Assembly: GCA_023846275.1 (NCBI GenBank)
Contig: JAIUJO010000299.1
Coordinates: forward strand, 248,501-312,500
DNA: 64,000 nucleotides
Reading direction: 5' to 3'
From: Vanilla planifolia
Lineage: Eukaryota; Streptophyta; Magnoliopsida; Asparagales; Orchidaceae
Position numbers and translations under genes: made by a program. Below are positions 1-13,091 of this stretch, piece by piece (position 1 is the first letter of the stretch; each line of letters opens with the position of its first letter). The notes under the pieces were generated by a model. The model saw nothing but the letters and a program-made list of their open reading frames with translations. It was not told the DNA's origin and ran no database searches.

Positions 1-2100
1 AAGACGATATAATGGAAACAAGTTGTAGATAGATCTTTAAGATCACAAAAATTCCTTTCATTATATCTTACATGTGAAAAACATGCTCTTTTAAAAGATG
101 TAGCAATGGGTTAAACATATTATTATATGTTAACAAACTCCTATCTATACCTTTCATGAATCTCCCATTTTTTAAAGTAATTCTAATAACTTCATTTATT
201 TGCCAAAATTAATTAAACTATACATTATAAATTCTAGCAAATGCTCTTACAAATATGATCAATAGATCTTTCTAATGTGACAAGTTAATGGAGTTAATCA
301 CCGATTGGACAAGTTATCAGACATTTAAAAGTTATTTGCATAAGTTTATTTTGTTCCTATGAAAAAAGTAAACATACTACGCAATGTAGAACATTAAGAT
401 TTCTTTTGTTTTTTTTATCTTTGCAATTGATGATGTATTAATTTGTAGTAGTAAGATGCATTTGTTACATTAAGTTAAGATGATCATATCAGTTTAAAAG
501 TGGATCACCAAAATATGACTATTCTTTCCATAATATGCCATGCACTTAGGATGTTTTTGCATTATATAAGCTCATAATAGTATGACAACATTCTACTTAT
601 CACATTAGTATGACAACATTCTAGTTATCACATTTTGACATAATAGAAAGATCATAATCATATGACTAAAAAATAATATTCTTATGAAAACATTATAAAT
701 TTTTTATCCTAAGTCCACTAAACTATCTTTGAAGAGAAATGAATCATACAAAAACAATGTACAACATGATATAAATATTATGCAAATTCAAACAACCAAT
801 TGTCTACTTGTACATGGATGATACCACAGAAGACCATATAATTGTTTTTTATTCTATATTAAAAAATAATCATATAAGTATGATAAAAGACATTGTAGAT
901 GTTCAACCCAATTACAGTTTAATCTTGAATTAGACTTTGTGTTGAAATGAAAGTCATCCATATAGAAAAATGTGGTGATATAAATGTTATACATAAAAGA
1001 ACTGAATTCTCTATAACACAAATACAAAAGGAATAAGGTAGATAAATGTGTAACCAATTTCAAAATTTATATTTTTATCATCAGTGATTATGGCATCTAC
1101 ACGATGAGATCATTCAAATGTATATGAAGCCTTCATAGTTTTAAGTTTTATTGGTAAAGTAAGACAAATGCTAGACCAGACATTTGTAATATTATTCATC
1201 ATACTATGACAACATAATCTAGTAAAATATAAGAGCATATTTTAAGCATAATTTCTTTAAATTTAAATAACATTTTGATTATAAGATGTTCTCAATCGAA
1301 TGGAGTACATATTTTAGTGGTAAACAATACAATTGGAATATAAACTGGAATTATTTAAACAGAAAGCATGCTTGATTGGACTTTCAAATTGTTTAGTGAC
1401 AACATTTGAAGCAATTCCACATCACTCAAGAACAAGTTGTGCCAAGCCATTAAGCATAGCAATAAATTTTCAAATTATTGCAATGTGTATGATTGCTTTT
1501 ATCACAATCATTCACTTGTTTCTTTAGCTATTACTACATAGTCACAATAAATAGCTAATAATTAGTTAACATAAAATTGGTTTTTTATCATAAAACTCTT
1601 TGGGTTGGCATTCTTGTTAGCTATAATATGAGAAACATGATATTACAAGGTAAAGAGAAATAAATATTCTCTAAGCTAGGTTTAAATAGCTATTATACAA
1701 GAGGGCTACGTATGTTATGCTATGTATTTTTTCAACAAACTCAACAAATTAACACTAATCAAAGCTAAGTAATGGGGTGCAAAATATATTTCATAATCTA
1801 GCTACACCACTTATCTTGAAGACTAATGTGATACAATTAATTAAAGAGGAGTGGTATTCTGATGAAGTAAAAAACACTCAAAATATGCACTTTAAGTATA
1901 ACTAAACATTTACGTATGATCATAACCAAATCTTAAAAGATTTTACCATTTATTTTCTTATTATGAGATTAGTTTATGTTACCTTAATCTTTTATTTAAA
2001 ATGTTGTTTTTGCTATGAAATGTTTTCCACACATTTTATATGAAGAATGACTTATAAATAAGGTACATACATTGTTTTTAGTATTTTATGTATTCAACTG
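1..2100. other. Unassigned AT-rich noncoding DNA
   Basis: No gene, RNA or recognised element can be supported here. The sequence is AT-rich with no strong strand bias. The longest open frames are about 65-70 codons (854-1063 on the minus strand, 1333-1527 on the plus strand); their translations show no domain, no signal peptide and no recognisable family, and such frames are expected by chance in DNA of this composition. I do not see the satellite motifs that dominate the window from about 9.15 kb onward, so this is either unrelated DNA or a copy too decayed to recognise by eye. Confidence 0.6.
579..634. repeat. 28-bp tandem duplication, two copies
   Basis: Positions 579-606 and 607-634 are two adjacent 28-bp copies starting AGTATGACAACATTCTA, differing by a single C/G change. 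This looks like a recent slippage or local duplication event in otherwise unassigned DNA. No function is inferred. Confidence 0.85.
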
Positions 2101-4740
2101 TAGTATAAAATTTTTTGTATGTTTTCAATGATTGATTATTAAATTTTTAATTTTTATGTGAAAATCTACATAAATTTAAACATTTAAAAACATTTGGTTG
2201 GTTTGGTAATGTTCTTAATAAAATTTCATTCCTTTTTTAGCATGCCAATAATATTTGCATTCAACCCATCGTACAAAGTGGACAGCTTTGGCTATATGAA
2301 GAAAATTTGAAATTTTGTTATGTCAATTCTTTTTAATTGTTTTTCTATTGCATAAAATTTTATCGTTGACTTGTTTTTCATATGTTGTTGAAATTTATAG
2401 TTTTATATTATCCTTTGCATTTGATACAATTATGCACTTTGTAATGCAAATAATTGGTTTTTACACTTTGTCTTTTATATAACATATTTGTAAGAGTTTA
2501 TGAGTATGTTTTCGAGATATATTTAAGAATTATAGTAGTTTAATAATCTTTTATTCTTTTACCTCGTTTACTTGTGGTTGTCAAATTGGTCGTTGTGGCA
2601 CTATAGTGTCAATTTTATACGAGTTTTCGTTAAAAATAATTTTTATATTGCTAATTTCATCATTGTTAAAACATTCAATTATTTTATTTTACACAATTTA
2701 ATTTTCTACATATAAAAACTATTTTTGAAAACTCATGTAACTAATGGTAGTTCTTGATGGAACATTACAAATGTTTAGGATAAACATTAGAAGGAAAACA
2801 TAATTGAGATTATTTGTTAAGATTAGTTGTTTATCATTTATTTAGAAAACATACGATTTTAAATTATTGTAATTATTTATTATCTTATTTTTTTTATTAT
2901 TGATGCAAATTTTAATATTTATAAATAAGTTCAAGTACAACAAGCTAATATTTTTTTTAATTATTTACATTTCGTAAAACAAAACAAATTTGAACAATTA
3001 AGATACTTTTAAATATGTCGTATTTGTAATCAGATTATCTGTCCTAATTATTTTATCGCACTTAGCACTTACCTTATTATGAAAAGTTGTATTACAACTT
3101 TAAGGCATATTTATTTAAAATTTAACACGTTCATTAGCTTTATGATTATAAGTTTTTAAAATGAAAATAGTTTTATTTTTGTACCAAAGAAATTATTGCC
3201 TTCATAGTAATGAAAAATATATGTAGTGTTGTCTATTAAAAAAATATTTTATCTCTATTACATTATTATTTTTTTATTTCCTACTAGTAATAGATCTAGT
3301 TTTACATAATTATCACAAGAAACTCATTTTAGCCTGCACTAAACTATACTCATTAAGAATGTTATTTAGAATGTAAAATTTGATTTGCAATAGAGCTTTT
3401 GTTTTTCATTTTTTTATTCTTTTTTCAAAAATATTGTCAAGTATTTATTGAGATAAAATTTAATGTCCTTAGAAATAAGTAATTTTTATGAGTTTAAATT
3501 TGCTTTTGATAATGTTAAAGAACTTCTTATTTTTTGGGAGAGAAAATTTTTGTAATCAAGATGTGGAAAACTGTTTTTACATTTTAAATTTTGTGGTATC
3601 ATTATGACTTGTTCATATGCTGAAATTCATAAGACGTTCATGTTCCAACAAAAAGATTTAATTTGCTATAACTTTTACAAGAAAAATAACCATGTTTATA
3701 TTATTTTTATGTTAAAATTTTTATTAAACTAGTTTTCATTATTTGTTAATTAATGTATGATAATTATGCATTATTCAATTATTTTATTATATAATGTTTT
3801 TTTTTATGGTCTATGACTTTTTTATTGGTTCTAATTATAAAAATCCTTTCTTGATTCAAATTGTAAACTTTTATCATACTTAACTATAATAAATAGTTGT
3901 TTTACATTTCTTTGAATAATGTCTAGTCGTTATATGTTACAACCATTATTACATAAAATATTTTTAACATTTCGACAATTATTGTTCAAAATGACATATT
4001 TTCTCAATGTATGGAAAAATTTTATATTACTCTTGTAACAATTATTTTCTCTTCTTAGTATTGTGTTCTTTTTATTAGGAAAATGAACATTTATCAAAAA
4101 TGTTATTCATCAATCATTTAAATTATTTTAGACCTTCGTTTATTTTACGTGGTTTATAGAGAAATTTTAAGATTTAAAACAATCTTATTTTAATAATTTT
4201 TATATTTATAGAATATCTATTGAAATTGGATTGTTGGTAGTTTTTGTATTTATTATTTATATATTAGTTTTAATGTTTTAAACATTTATTTATGGTAATT
4301 TTTTATGATTTATAGAATTGTATCTTTTTAAATTTACATCATGATATTTAATATTCTTGTTGGACATTTTTAAGATTTTGAAACAGCTTTATGCTAATGA
4401 TATATAATTGTTTATTTTTAAAATTTTTTTGTACTTGTAGAAATTGTATTATTAACTTAGTAAATATTTAAAATGATGTAATTTTTTTTAAAGATCAAAA
4501 CTTTACGATTTGTAATTACACATATATGAAACTTTGATTTGAAAATATTTAATGATAAAGTACTTTTAAAGATCAACATAGTTATATAAGAACGTATTAG
4601 TTTTAGATATTCGAATAGTTTAAGATATGTTATAATTTTTATTACTTATATAACTATAAATATATTGTTTATTTAACCTATATTTTTTATGCTAATAAGT
4701 TTTAACATAGTTATAAACATATTATTTCCAATACAATCCC
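2100..4740. other. T-rich noncoding tract
   Basis: This stretch of about 2.6 kb is visibly skewed to T over A on the + strand, with many runs of five to nine T, unlike the more balanced first 2 kb. There are no open frames of note and no recognisable protein remnants. The satellite in reverse orientation is also T-rich on this strand, so a very old reversed satellite block is conceivable, but I could not match the diagnostic satellite motifs here. The bias is seen directly; its cause is unknown. Confidence 0.5.
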
Positions 4741-7700
4741 TTATCATGCACTGGACAACCCAAATGAAAATAACTAACCTAGTTTATAAAAACGGTTTGA
4801 GTTAAGACTATTTTGTTAATAATAATGGTGTGCACATGTTAACTATGTTGGAAAATTTATAGTTCCAACTCATTAAGAGAAAAATTTGGGAGATTTTTGT
4901 TGGAATGAAAGTTCAAAGTTGGCAAGCTGCCCAAGGGAAAGTACATCATCTATAGTGTGTAGAATGTTGAACGTAAATGCTTTCTTATAAGAAGATGAAC
5001 TATGGGATTGGATAACATGCATTATGTATTGCAAAAATATAAAAAAGTTTTATCACAAACAAGGTTAATGATATTCAGTGTGATGGAACCTAATTGATTA
5101 AACTACTAAACATTTTTAGAGGAAGTGGATCTTAGTTAATATATCATAACTACTTACAACAATCTAATCAAACTCTACCATTACCTTTAGCACTAATGAT
5201 GTTTGGCTTTCAAATTCCTTATAAATTCTTATTCTCTAATCATAGGAATAAGCTTATCTAATGCATAGCCATAACACTTCTGAAAATCTTGTTGATAGTA
5301 GAAATTAAATAATATCTTCACATTAACAATTGACATTTCCTAATGGAATATGAAATGACTCATGTATGAAGCATTATACAATATTGAAAAAAATTATAAA
5401 TTTGTTGGATCTACTACATGCTATGGTTAATGCAAATTTTTTTGTCATAATGTGTATTATATATTCAGTGGCTTCGTATTGTTACCATTGAAAAAAATGA
5501 ACTTATTTTTAGGAAATTGTCATCTTAAAGAACAAGTAAATAAAACAATATTAGAATCTCAATTGAAAAAAATGAAAAAAATTAAAAAAGAAAAGATAAA
5601 CATAAACATAACAAAATATTTAAAATATCATAAATATTTATAAAGTAAATTAATCAAAATCCTTCTCAATAAAATATGCAAAAAACTTTTATCTTCAAAA
5701 TAAATCTAAAAAGCCTAAAATTTTTTTAAAAAATAGTTTCTTAAACACATCAAATTTTAAGAGTTTTCTGCTTATTTTATTATCAAAAGGTGTGCTCATT
5801 ATGGGACAACACGAAGAATTTATAGTATAGAAATCATAAGTTTAATTAAAAATTTAAATGCAAAAAAAGTAATTGTATTACAAGCAAAAGAATAGTGTAG
5901 CTAAGAAACAAATGATGACCAATACGTCAATGTTTATGGAGGCTTTGATTATCAATGAGATGAATATGTCAGTGGTTAAGTTTCCATATAGAATGTACAT
6001 AACTATTGCAATAATTGTACTAGTTCAATGTTGTTCTGATTTACATATATATAAGTCATACATTTGTGTTAGAAGAACACACCTATATGTTCTATATTTA
6101 CAACAAGAGTGGAGATCTATGAAAAATGTACTATAATGCAGCCATATAAGTATGAGTGATATTCTGTGTTAATTATTTGGAGTTAAAATAAAAAGAAAAT
6201 TAAAAACATAGAATAAACTTATCGGATTATCATGATGTGTGGTGTTATGAATATGGAAATCATACAAGTGTGATATATAAATCACCTTTGTATTTTGATG
6301 TAAAAGTTTTAAAACTCATTCTTGCTAAATGATGATCAAACTCACGTGATAGAGCTATCATAATTTTACAATGCTAATCAAATGGCTTTTTTTCTTAGTG
6401 TTTTAACAATAAATATGATAACTTGGTTGAATATATATTCGAATAAATGAAAAGATACCATCAATATTATCTTCCATACTCATAAAAATAAGTATTGTGA
6501 ACGGAAACTTAGTTAATATCATTATCCTAAGCTTCCTCAAGGCATACAACAAGGACACTATGCTTCATACTCTTGGTCTTACAAAGCTTTATGATCACAT
6601 AAAGATGAAAATATGAAAGACTAAAATAATATTAGAAGTTTTAATCCTGAGCTATTAGAACATTAATTTTTGTTGAAACTTTAAGCCAAAATTGAATCCA
6701 TATGATATGAACATTGTGTTTTATATTCATTAGGTTATAGAGCATTTGCCATGCTTTAAACCTTGATTTGTTGTTTAACTAATTAGCTCCACCCTAAATA
6801 ATGGATTTAATGATATTATAACTAGCTTATTGCAAGATGAGAGTAGTTTGTTTTTTCAAAAGTGGATACATCATTCATCAAACAAATTGATTATGGAATA
6901 TCCTATAGGCTAGTTCCAAGTAAGATTGCTTGGTAATGGTAAATATAACATAGATTTCTAACATCTTCCATATAAGCGCTATGAAAAGATTGTGTTAGAT
7001 AGGCTAAAATCATATTTGTCAACATGAGATTAAAAGCTATGTTATGTTGCACCCATCTTTGTCTAATGTTAATATCTAATTAATCAAAGATGTTCATTCG
7101 AATCATTATGGAACGTATAGATCATATTAATTTCATGTGATCAATGATTGATTTTGTTCGGTGTAAACCATGAAATATATTGCCCAAAGACACATTTGAT
7201 TCAAAAAAATGATTATTTTGCTTGGTTGTTAAGCTGCTATACTATGATTGTGACTCTTGATGTACATTATCTCTATCAATGGTTCATATTCATATGATAG
7301 TACATTTCTTTGAAATCACTTTTGTCTAATATACGATAATTTATGTGTTCCTTCATAGTCTAAAATACAATCATGGACATGCTGATGTGATTGACAATTT
7401 TAGCATACATTGTGATACAATTTGCAAGTGAAATGCTTTATAGAAAGTCTATATTTTGATGTGATTTTGCACTAATATGAAAAATAGTCATTATCCACTA
7501 TCTTTTTGATCATAGGTTTTTTACTATATTACTTAAGGAATTTGTAATTTTCTTTATTTGTGACTATAACTTCTTTTTGTGGAAGTATTCGTCAAATAAA
7601 GTTAATCACTATTGTTTAATGTGTAGTCTATGTATTCCTTTTGTCTTCCCTTAGACTTCTTAGCTAAGAATTTTTTTCTAATGAAATTCTATGCTATCTA

Positions 7701-9150
7701 ACATTTGTAGTAATGACTTTAAACAACATGCAACTCGTTCGACTACCACCTAATTTTTATTTTCATGAAAGAGAGCATCTTTGTGTTTTAGTACATAGCT
7801 CATTTGATGGCCTCAAAGTTATTTCTGAATGTTGATTTATTTAAAATGTTGAATAGCTTCAACATAAGATTAATTTAATTTTCATAAGTGTTAATTTAAT
7901 TTTCATGTGTTAACCATGTGATATATTGCATTTTTCTCAACACAATGATTTAAAAGTTGACCAATAGTTGTTCCATGGCTTACAATCTTCTTCCAATTCT
8001 AATCCTTAGATCCATCCTCCTTTCTATAATAGCTATAATCGTGATCTAACAATAACATTTTTATAGGAAAGCCAACATTCATTAATAATTAATAGCTTGA
8101 ATTAGTGATTATCATTGTAAAGTTTAGCAAATAAATGACTTCATAGCCATTTTGACTCTGGTTGATTTTAGGAATTTGAAATGTTTCTCATCTAGCTTAT
8201 TTTACAATTTTTTTATCATAAAACATTAAAAGCATAACTGGGTTCATTAATTATTATTGAAAAATCTTGTTGGAATTAAAAAATTGAATTAATTAATTCA
8301 AAATGTATCATTTGTATCAACAATGCTTTTTTGTTTATATGCATGTAAAATATAATTAATATCACATAGGATTGGACAATGATGTTGTCATTTGAAATTG
8401 TATTATATGCATGTTTATAAAATTTGTAAAATTATAATACTTTTGTTATATAACATTTCTAATTCTTTTCTTATGAAGTGAATCGTTAGGTTTTTAATTT
8501 TTAAGCATCACAAAAAATATATTAACTATCATAATGGTCCTATGTATTCCTTTGGTGGGTTTGACATGTAATTAGAATGAGCCATGTATGTGTGCTCCTA
8601 AAGAGCTATGTAGGTAATTTGCTTCATATAATACGTATGAACATAGAATGAGTGTGACAAATTTATCAATAAGTTGAATAGTTAATGTGTTTTGCTATGA
8701 TCAGTTCATTTTCATTATACAAACATAATATCACTTCTGTACAAATGTGATACTATTTGCGAAAAAATGTGTTTTTGCACTTAGTGATTAGGTGAGTGGC
8801 TTTGCCTAATATGAATATGATCCACACATTATAAGAGTATAATCTATTATGAGTAAGGTATGTGAGCAAATCATGAAACTCATCATAGTGTTTGATCACA
8901 CAATCCATGAAAATATCTTAAGAGGTAAAATGTTGGACTAAACTTGTTTTTTTGATAATTGCCTATGTATGATATGCACATCATTTTATTATGAACCATT
9001 ATGTGCTTAGAAATCAACTAGTTGAATAAATCGGATACGTAGAACAATGTGCATCTGGTTGAATCATTATTTTGTATTCTATTGGATTGAACAATATAAA
9101 TAGTTAAAGAAAATGAAAATTGGTAAGTTTTATTATTTAAAAGGTAATGT
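4741..9150. other. Unassigned AT-rich noncoding DNA with weak internal repeats
   Basis: AT-rich DNA without a supportable gene. The largest open frame, 5873-6136 (87 codons, plus strand), has one possible hydrophobic stretch but no recognisable domain and is best treated as chance. There are hints of older internal duplication: a segment near 7161-7183 resembles one near 7907-7929 (both contain an ACCATG...ATATATTGC core), and a 21-bp unit beginning TTAATTTAATTTTCAT occurs twice in tandem at 7870-7911. A short inverted repeat (GTTGGAA / TTCCAAC) lies at 4847-4869. None of these identifies a known element. Confidence 0.5.
7870..7911. repeat. 21-bp tandem duplication
   Basis: Two adjacent copies of a 21-bp unit that begins TTAATTTAATTTTCAT, at 7870-7890 and 7891-7911, differing only in the last few bases. 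A simple local duplication in unassigned AT-rich DNA. Confidence 0.75.
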
Positions 9151-12100
9151 TTATATCACTATTTAGAAGGTGAAGAAATAAATGTCATTCAACTAGTCAT
9201 AATGAACTGTAACTAATTAAATATTGATTTTTTATTATTAATTATTTATATTATATTTTTTTTCTTTGTGTGACATTAGTTTATTTGCCTTGTTTTGGTT
9301 AAACTACATTACTTTATTTACCTAATTTTAGCTTTTAATATATATTTATCTTATATTAAAGTAATATTTTAATATTATTTATGTTTTTTTAAATTTTTCG
9401 ATACATAGTAAATGTAAACATGATTTTTTTTTCTTATTTAAACATTCTATTTTCTAAGCTTTAGCAATGTTTTATGAAATATTTCAATAAGAACATGATT
9501 TTAGGATTGTGAATGTTATGCTTGTTCTTTTCACTATCATAGAATGCTACTTTACAATAACATTTGTCTAATTTATTCAAATTTTTTAACTTTAATTTTT
9601 TCATATTACAAGTTTACTCCAAATCTTTTCTCATGTGACATTCACATCATTTTGATTTGGTTATATTCCATTTCTTCAATTTATCTCATTTTTGCCTTAC
9701 TATATATTTACATATTATTGAAGTAATAATTTATTATTATTTTTACTTATTTAATTTTTAAATTAAATAATCTATTTTTATATTATTTAGTAATATTTTA
9801 AGGATTTTGGGATAGTTTTTCATGTGATGTGAACATTTCTTTTACTTATGATGTTAAACTACTTTAAGTTATCTCTTCTAGCTCTATATTATTTGTTTAA
9901 TTAATATTAAAAATAATTTATTATTATTATTATTTGTACTTATTTTCTTTTTTAATTTTTGTTAACTCGAAATAAAGTTCAATAGAAATGAAACAAAATT
10001 CATTTAACAAATCTTGATGAGCCTTATCTATTTTAAAATGTTTTTATTTTGAAATACTTTAAATTATTTTTTATGCTTTTTGGAGCATTGTTTTTGCACA
10101 AAATTTCATTAAAGAGCATGTTGAAGTTGATATCTTTAGCAATGTGGAATGTAAGTTTCCCATACAATTTATCTCAGTCTTTCAAGTTTTTTGCTTTAAT
10201 TTTATTTTGTTGTCATATGGATCTCATTGTCCTCTCATGTCACTTTCACTTCACTATATTTGGATATATATTTTGCTTCAATTTATCTTATTTTAAGTTA
10301 TATTATATGTTTACTTAATATAAAAATAATAACTCATTATTATGTATGCTTATTTATTTTATTATTATGTGATTTTTTAATATGCTCAATTCAACAAGGT
10401 TTATTGAATTAAATATTTTTTTTCCAAATTTTGAAGTATTTTTTCAATTATTTCTCTTGTTTTATAACATATTTTGATACTTATCATATTTGTTAGTGTC
10501 TTAAAATACACCTTGCTCATATAATGTACCATAGTTATTTGAGTTTATAGCTTTGATTTGATTACACTAAAAACTAACTCTCAATCTCATCTCATGTGAC
10601 CTTTATATGTCTTTGATTTGGTGATAATATATTGTTTTAATTTACGTCATTTGTAGTTTAATATACATTTACTTAAAATTAAAAAAACTATTTATTATTA
10701 ACAATCTTATTTTCTAATGTAATTTATAGAATTTTCAAATGTGGTCTGATTAAGATGAAATATTGGTCGATGGAGTCATCTCAATAAACTCTACACAATT
10801 AACAAGTTGTTTTAAAAATTTTAAAATACTTTTTGGAATTATTGACTACTTTGCATAGCATTTTGAATGATATCATTTTTAATAATTGAGATTTCAATCT
10901 GAACCCTGTTAGTATCTATGAGTGTAACCATCTAAGACAATTCACATTGTTTTATCAAATGTTTTATTTTGATTTAGTTATATTATTGATAAACTCAAAT
11001 TCTCATCTCATTTTGACTAATGCATTACTTTAGTTTAGTTATATCTTATTGGTTAAATTAATCTCATTTTATCTTTCTTAAGTATTTATTTAGTATTTAA
11101 ATTATAATTTATAACTTTTTATATTTATTTATTTTGTTAATTAGATGAAATTATAAATGAGATCTGAGTGAGCTAAAAAATATGTCATTAAGCTCATCTT
11201 AATGAGCTGTATCGCATCAAATGCTATTTTTGATAATTTTGAACATTTTATTTTATAGAATTGTTGGAAGTTTGATCAAATATTTTTATTCATAGAAAAT
11301 TTCAAAATCGAGGATGTCGCTCTTGATATTCTGAGTATCTTGGTGTGTAACTTTTCTATAAAATGTACCTCATTATTCCAAACTTTTTGCATTAGTTATA
11401 CTATTATGTAACTATAAATCTCGTCTCGTATGACCTTTACATAACTTTACTTTATATTATTTAACTTCAATGGAATTAATTTTTATTTAATACAAATTTT
11501 TTCAATATTAAAAAATATTTTATTGTTATTCATGCTTATTTTCTTTAATAATTTATTGTAATTCCAAATGAAATTCGATTGGGATTAAAGAAATTTCTTT
11601 TGTTCGATCTCAACTTAGTTTATCGAATTAAATATTCTTTTGATACTTCAAAACATTTAATTTTTTAGTTTTTTCCACACTTTACAAGGAATTTTTTTGT
11701 TTGTATAGTATAGTTTTAAATATTTAACTCGTTAAGATTGTCTAGGTCACTCTTTTTATTATCTTCGAATGTAGATTTCCATTATAACTAATCTTATGCC
11801 TTCAATTTTTTTTTGTTTTTTTAATATTACTAAGTAATTCTAAATCTCCTCTAGTGTGTAATTTATGTTATTTTTTATCTTATTTACATTTTTTGAAAAA
11901 CTTAATATAATTCTGAACAATTTTTATGTTGAAAAAACAAATTTTGTAAGACTCATTTAAACTAATTTATCAAACTAAATATTTGTATCATATTTTTAAT
12001 TACTTTCATTTACTTTGTTTATAAGTGTTTAATATGATATTTTGATTTGTAATTAATTCTACATTTGATGATGTTAGACTCCATCGCCTTATTATTAGTG

Positions 12101-12290
12101 AATGCAACATTCCTATATAGGTTATTTTATTTTTTAAAACTTTTAGTTGTGATTTTGTTATACTACTATAGAGCAATAAAACTGCTATCACATGACCTTT
12201 TTATTATTTTTATTTTTTTTAATATATTACTTTAACTTATCTCATTTTAATATTAATATTTTGTTACTTAATATAAAATAGGTAAATACA
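9150..12290 (-). repeat. Diverged ~420-bp satellite array, reverse-oriented block
   Basis: This block carries the same satellite as the rest of the window but reversed. Reverse complements of the diagnostic motifs recur in order: a CTCATGTGACCTTTACAT box, then TTTGATTTGGTTATATTA, then CAATTTATCTCATTTTA, then ATATATTTACTTAATATT, then an AATAATTTATTATTATT stretch, then the AGCTC box. The first box falls near 9275, 9635, 10230, 10590, 11000, 11420, 11840 and 12185, giving spacings mostly of 360-420 bp. Copies are heavily diverged from each other. The left edge is gradual, about 9110-9170; the right edge is an orientation switch at about 12285-12310. Small open frames in this block (for example 10049-10318) are translations of the repeat, not genes. 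Confidence 0.85.
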
Positions 12291-13069
12291 ATAAGAAATT
12301 GTTGAATTTTAATTATGTAAATAAATATTTAAACTAAAACAAAACAACTTTAAAAAGTATGATGCAAAAAAATAAAAAGCAATGTGAAAGTCACACATGA
12401 AGACAATTAGAGTATGAAAACAATATAATAAAATAAAAGGAAAATATCAAATAAATTAGATAAACAAAGCATGAAAGTTAAATTTTGAGATATTAAGGAG
12501 ATTAAGTTTAACATCCTCAATTAGCAAAGTAGGGATAAATTAAAATGTCTCATAAAACTTGTTAAACTTGTAAAAAAATAAAAATTTTATTAAAAAAATT
12601 AATTGTTAACTAGATAAGGCATGTTAGAATGAGTCAAATAATGTTTGTCACCAAAGAAAACAATGTGAGTAATAATAAGTTATTATTTTAAAATTAAGTA
12701 GACATATATAAAAGTTGAATTGAGAAACTTTATATAATGTAATACATCCAAATCAAAGGCATGTAAAGATCACACTGCAGATGGATTAGAGTTACATAGA
12801 AATATAATAAAACCAAAGTGAAATATTTGAATAAATGAGATAATATGTAAGAATGTTGTATCCAAACATGCTGAGAAGATTCAATGAACGTACTCAATAT
12901 CAAATTATGTATAAATCAAGTTTTTCTTAAAGCATGAAAAATCTAAAAAAATATTTAAAAATATAAAAATAAATATTTTATTACATAGAGCATGAGTAAA
13001 AGACAGAAATGATGATTATTTGATCACGATAAGATCTCGTTTAGAAAGTTTACAAATTCTAAGAAAACT

Positions 13070-13091
13070 TATATATATATATATATATATT
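13070..13091. repeat. (AT)n microsatellite
   Basis: About 22 bases of uninterrupted AT dinucleotide repeat inside a satellite monomer, in the part of the unit that is normally A/T-rich. Confidence 0.9.

Noticed and set aside
1333..1527. 64-codon open frame with a hydrophobic C-terminus
   Set aside because: No recognisable family or context; length is within chance expectation.
4846..4869. TGTTGGAA...TTCCAAC, resembling the start of some plant Copia-type LTRs
   Set aside because: No second LTR, primer-binding site, polypurine tract or retroelement protein remnants were found nearby; the short inverted repeat alone is weak.
5873..6136. 87-codon open frame with a hydrophobic stretch
   Set aside because: No recognisable family, no supporting context, and such lengths occur by chance in 64 kb of DNA.
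9544..10412. Plus-strand hydrophobic open frames suggesting small membrane proteins
   Set aside because: They fall in the reversed satellite block and match the recurring repeat-derived translation seen elsewhere on the opposite strand.
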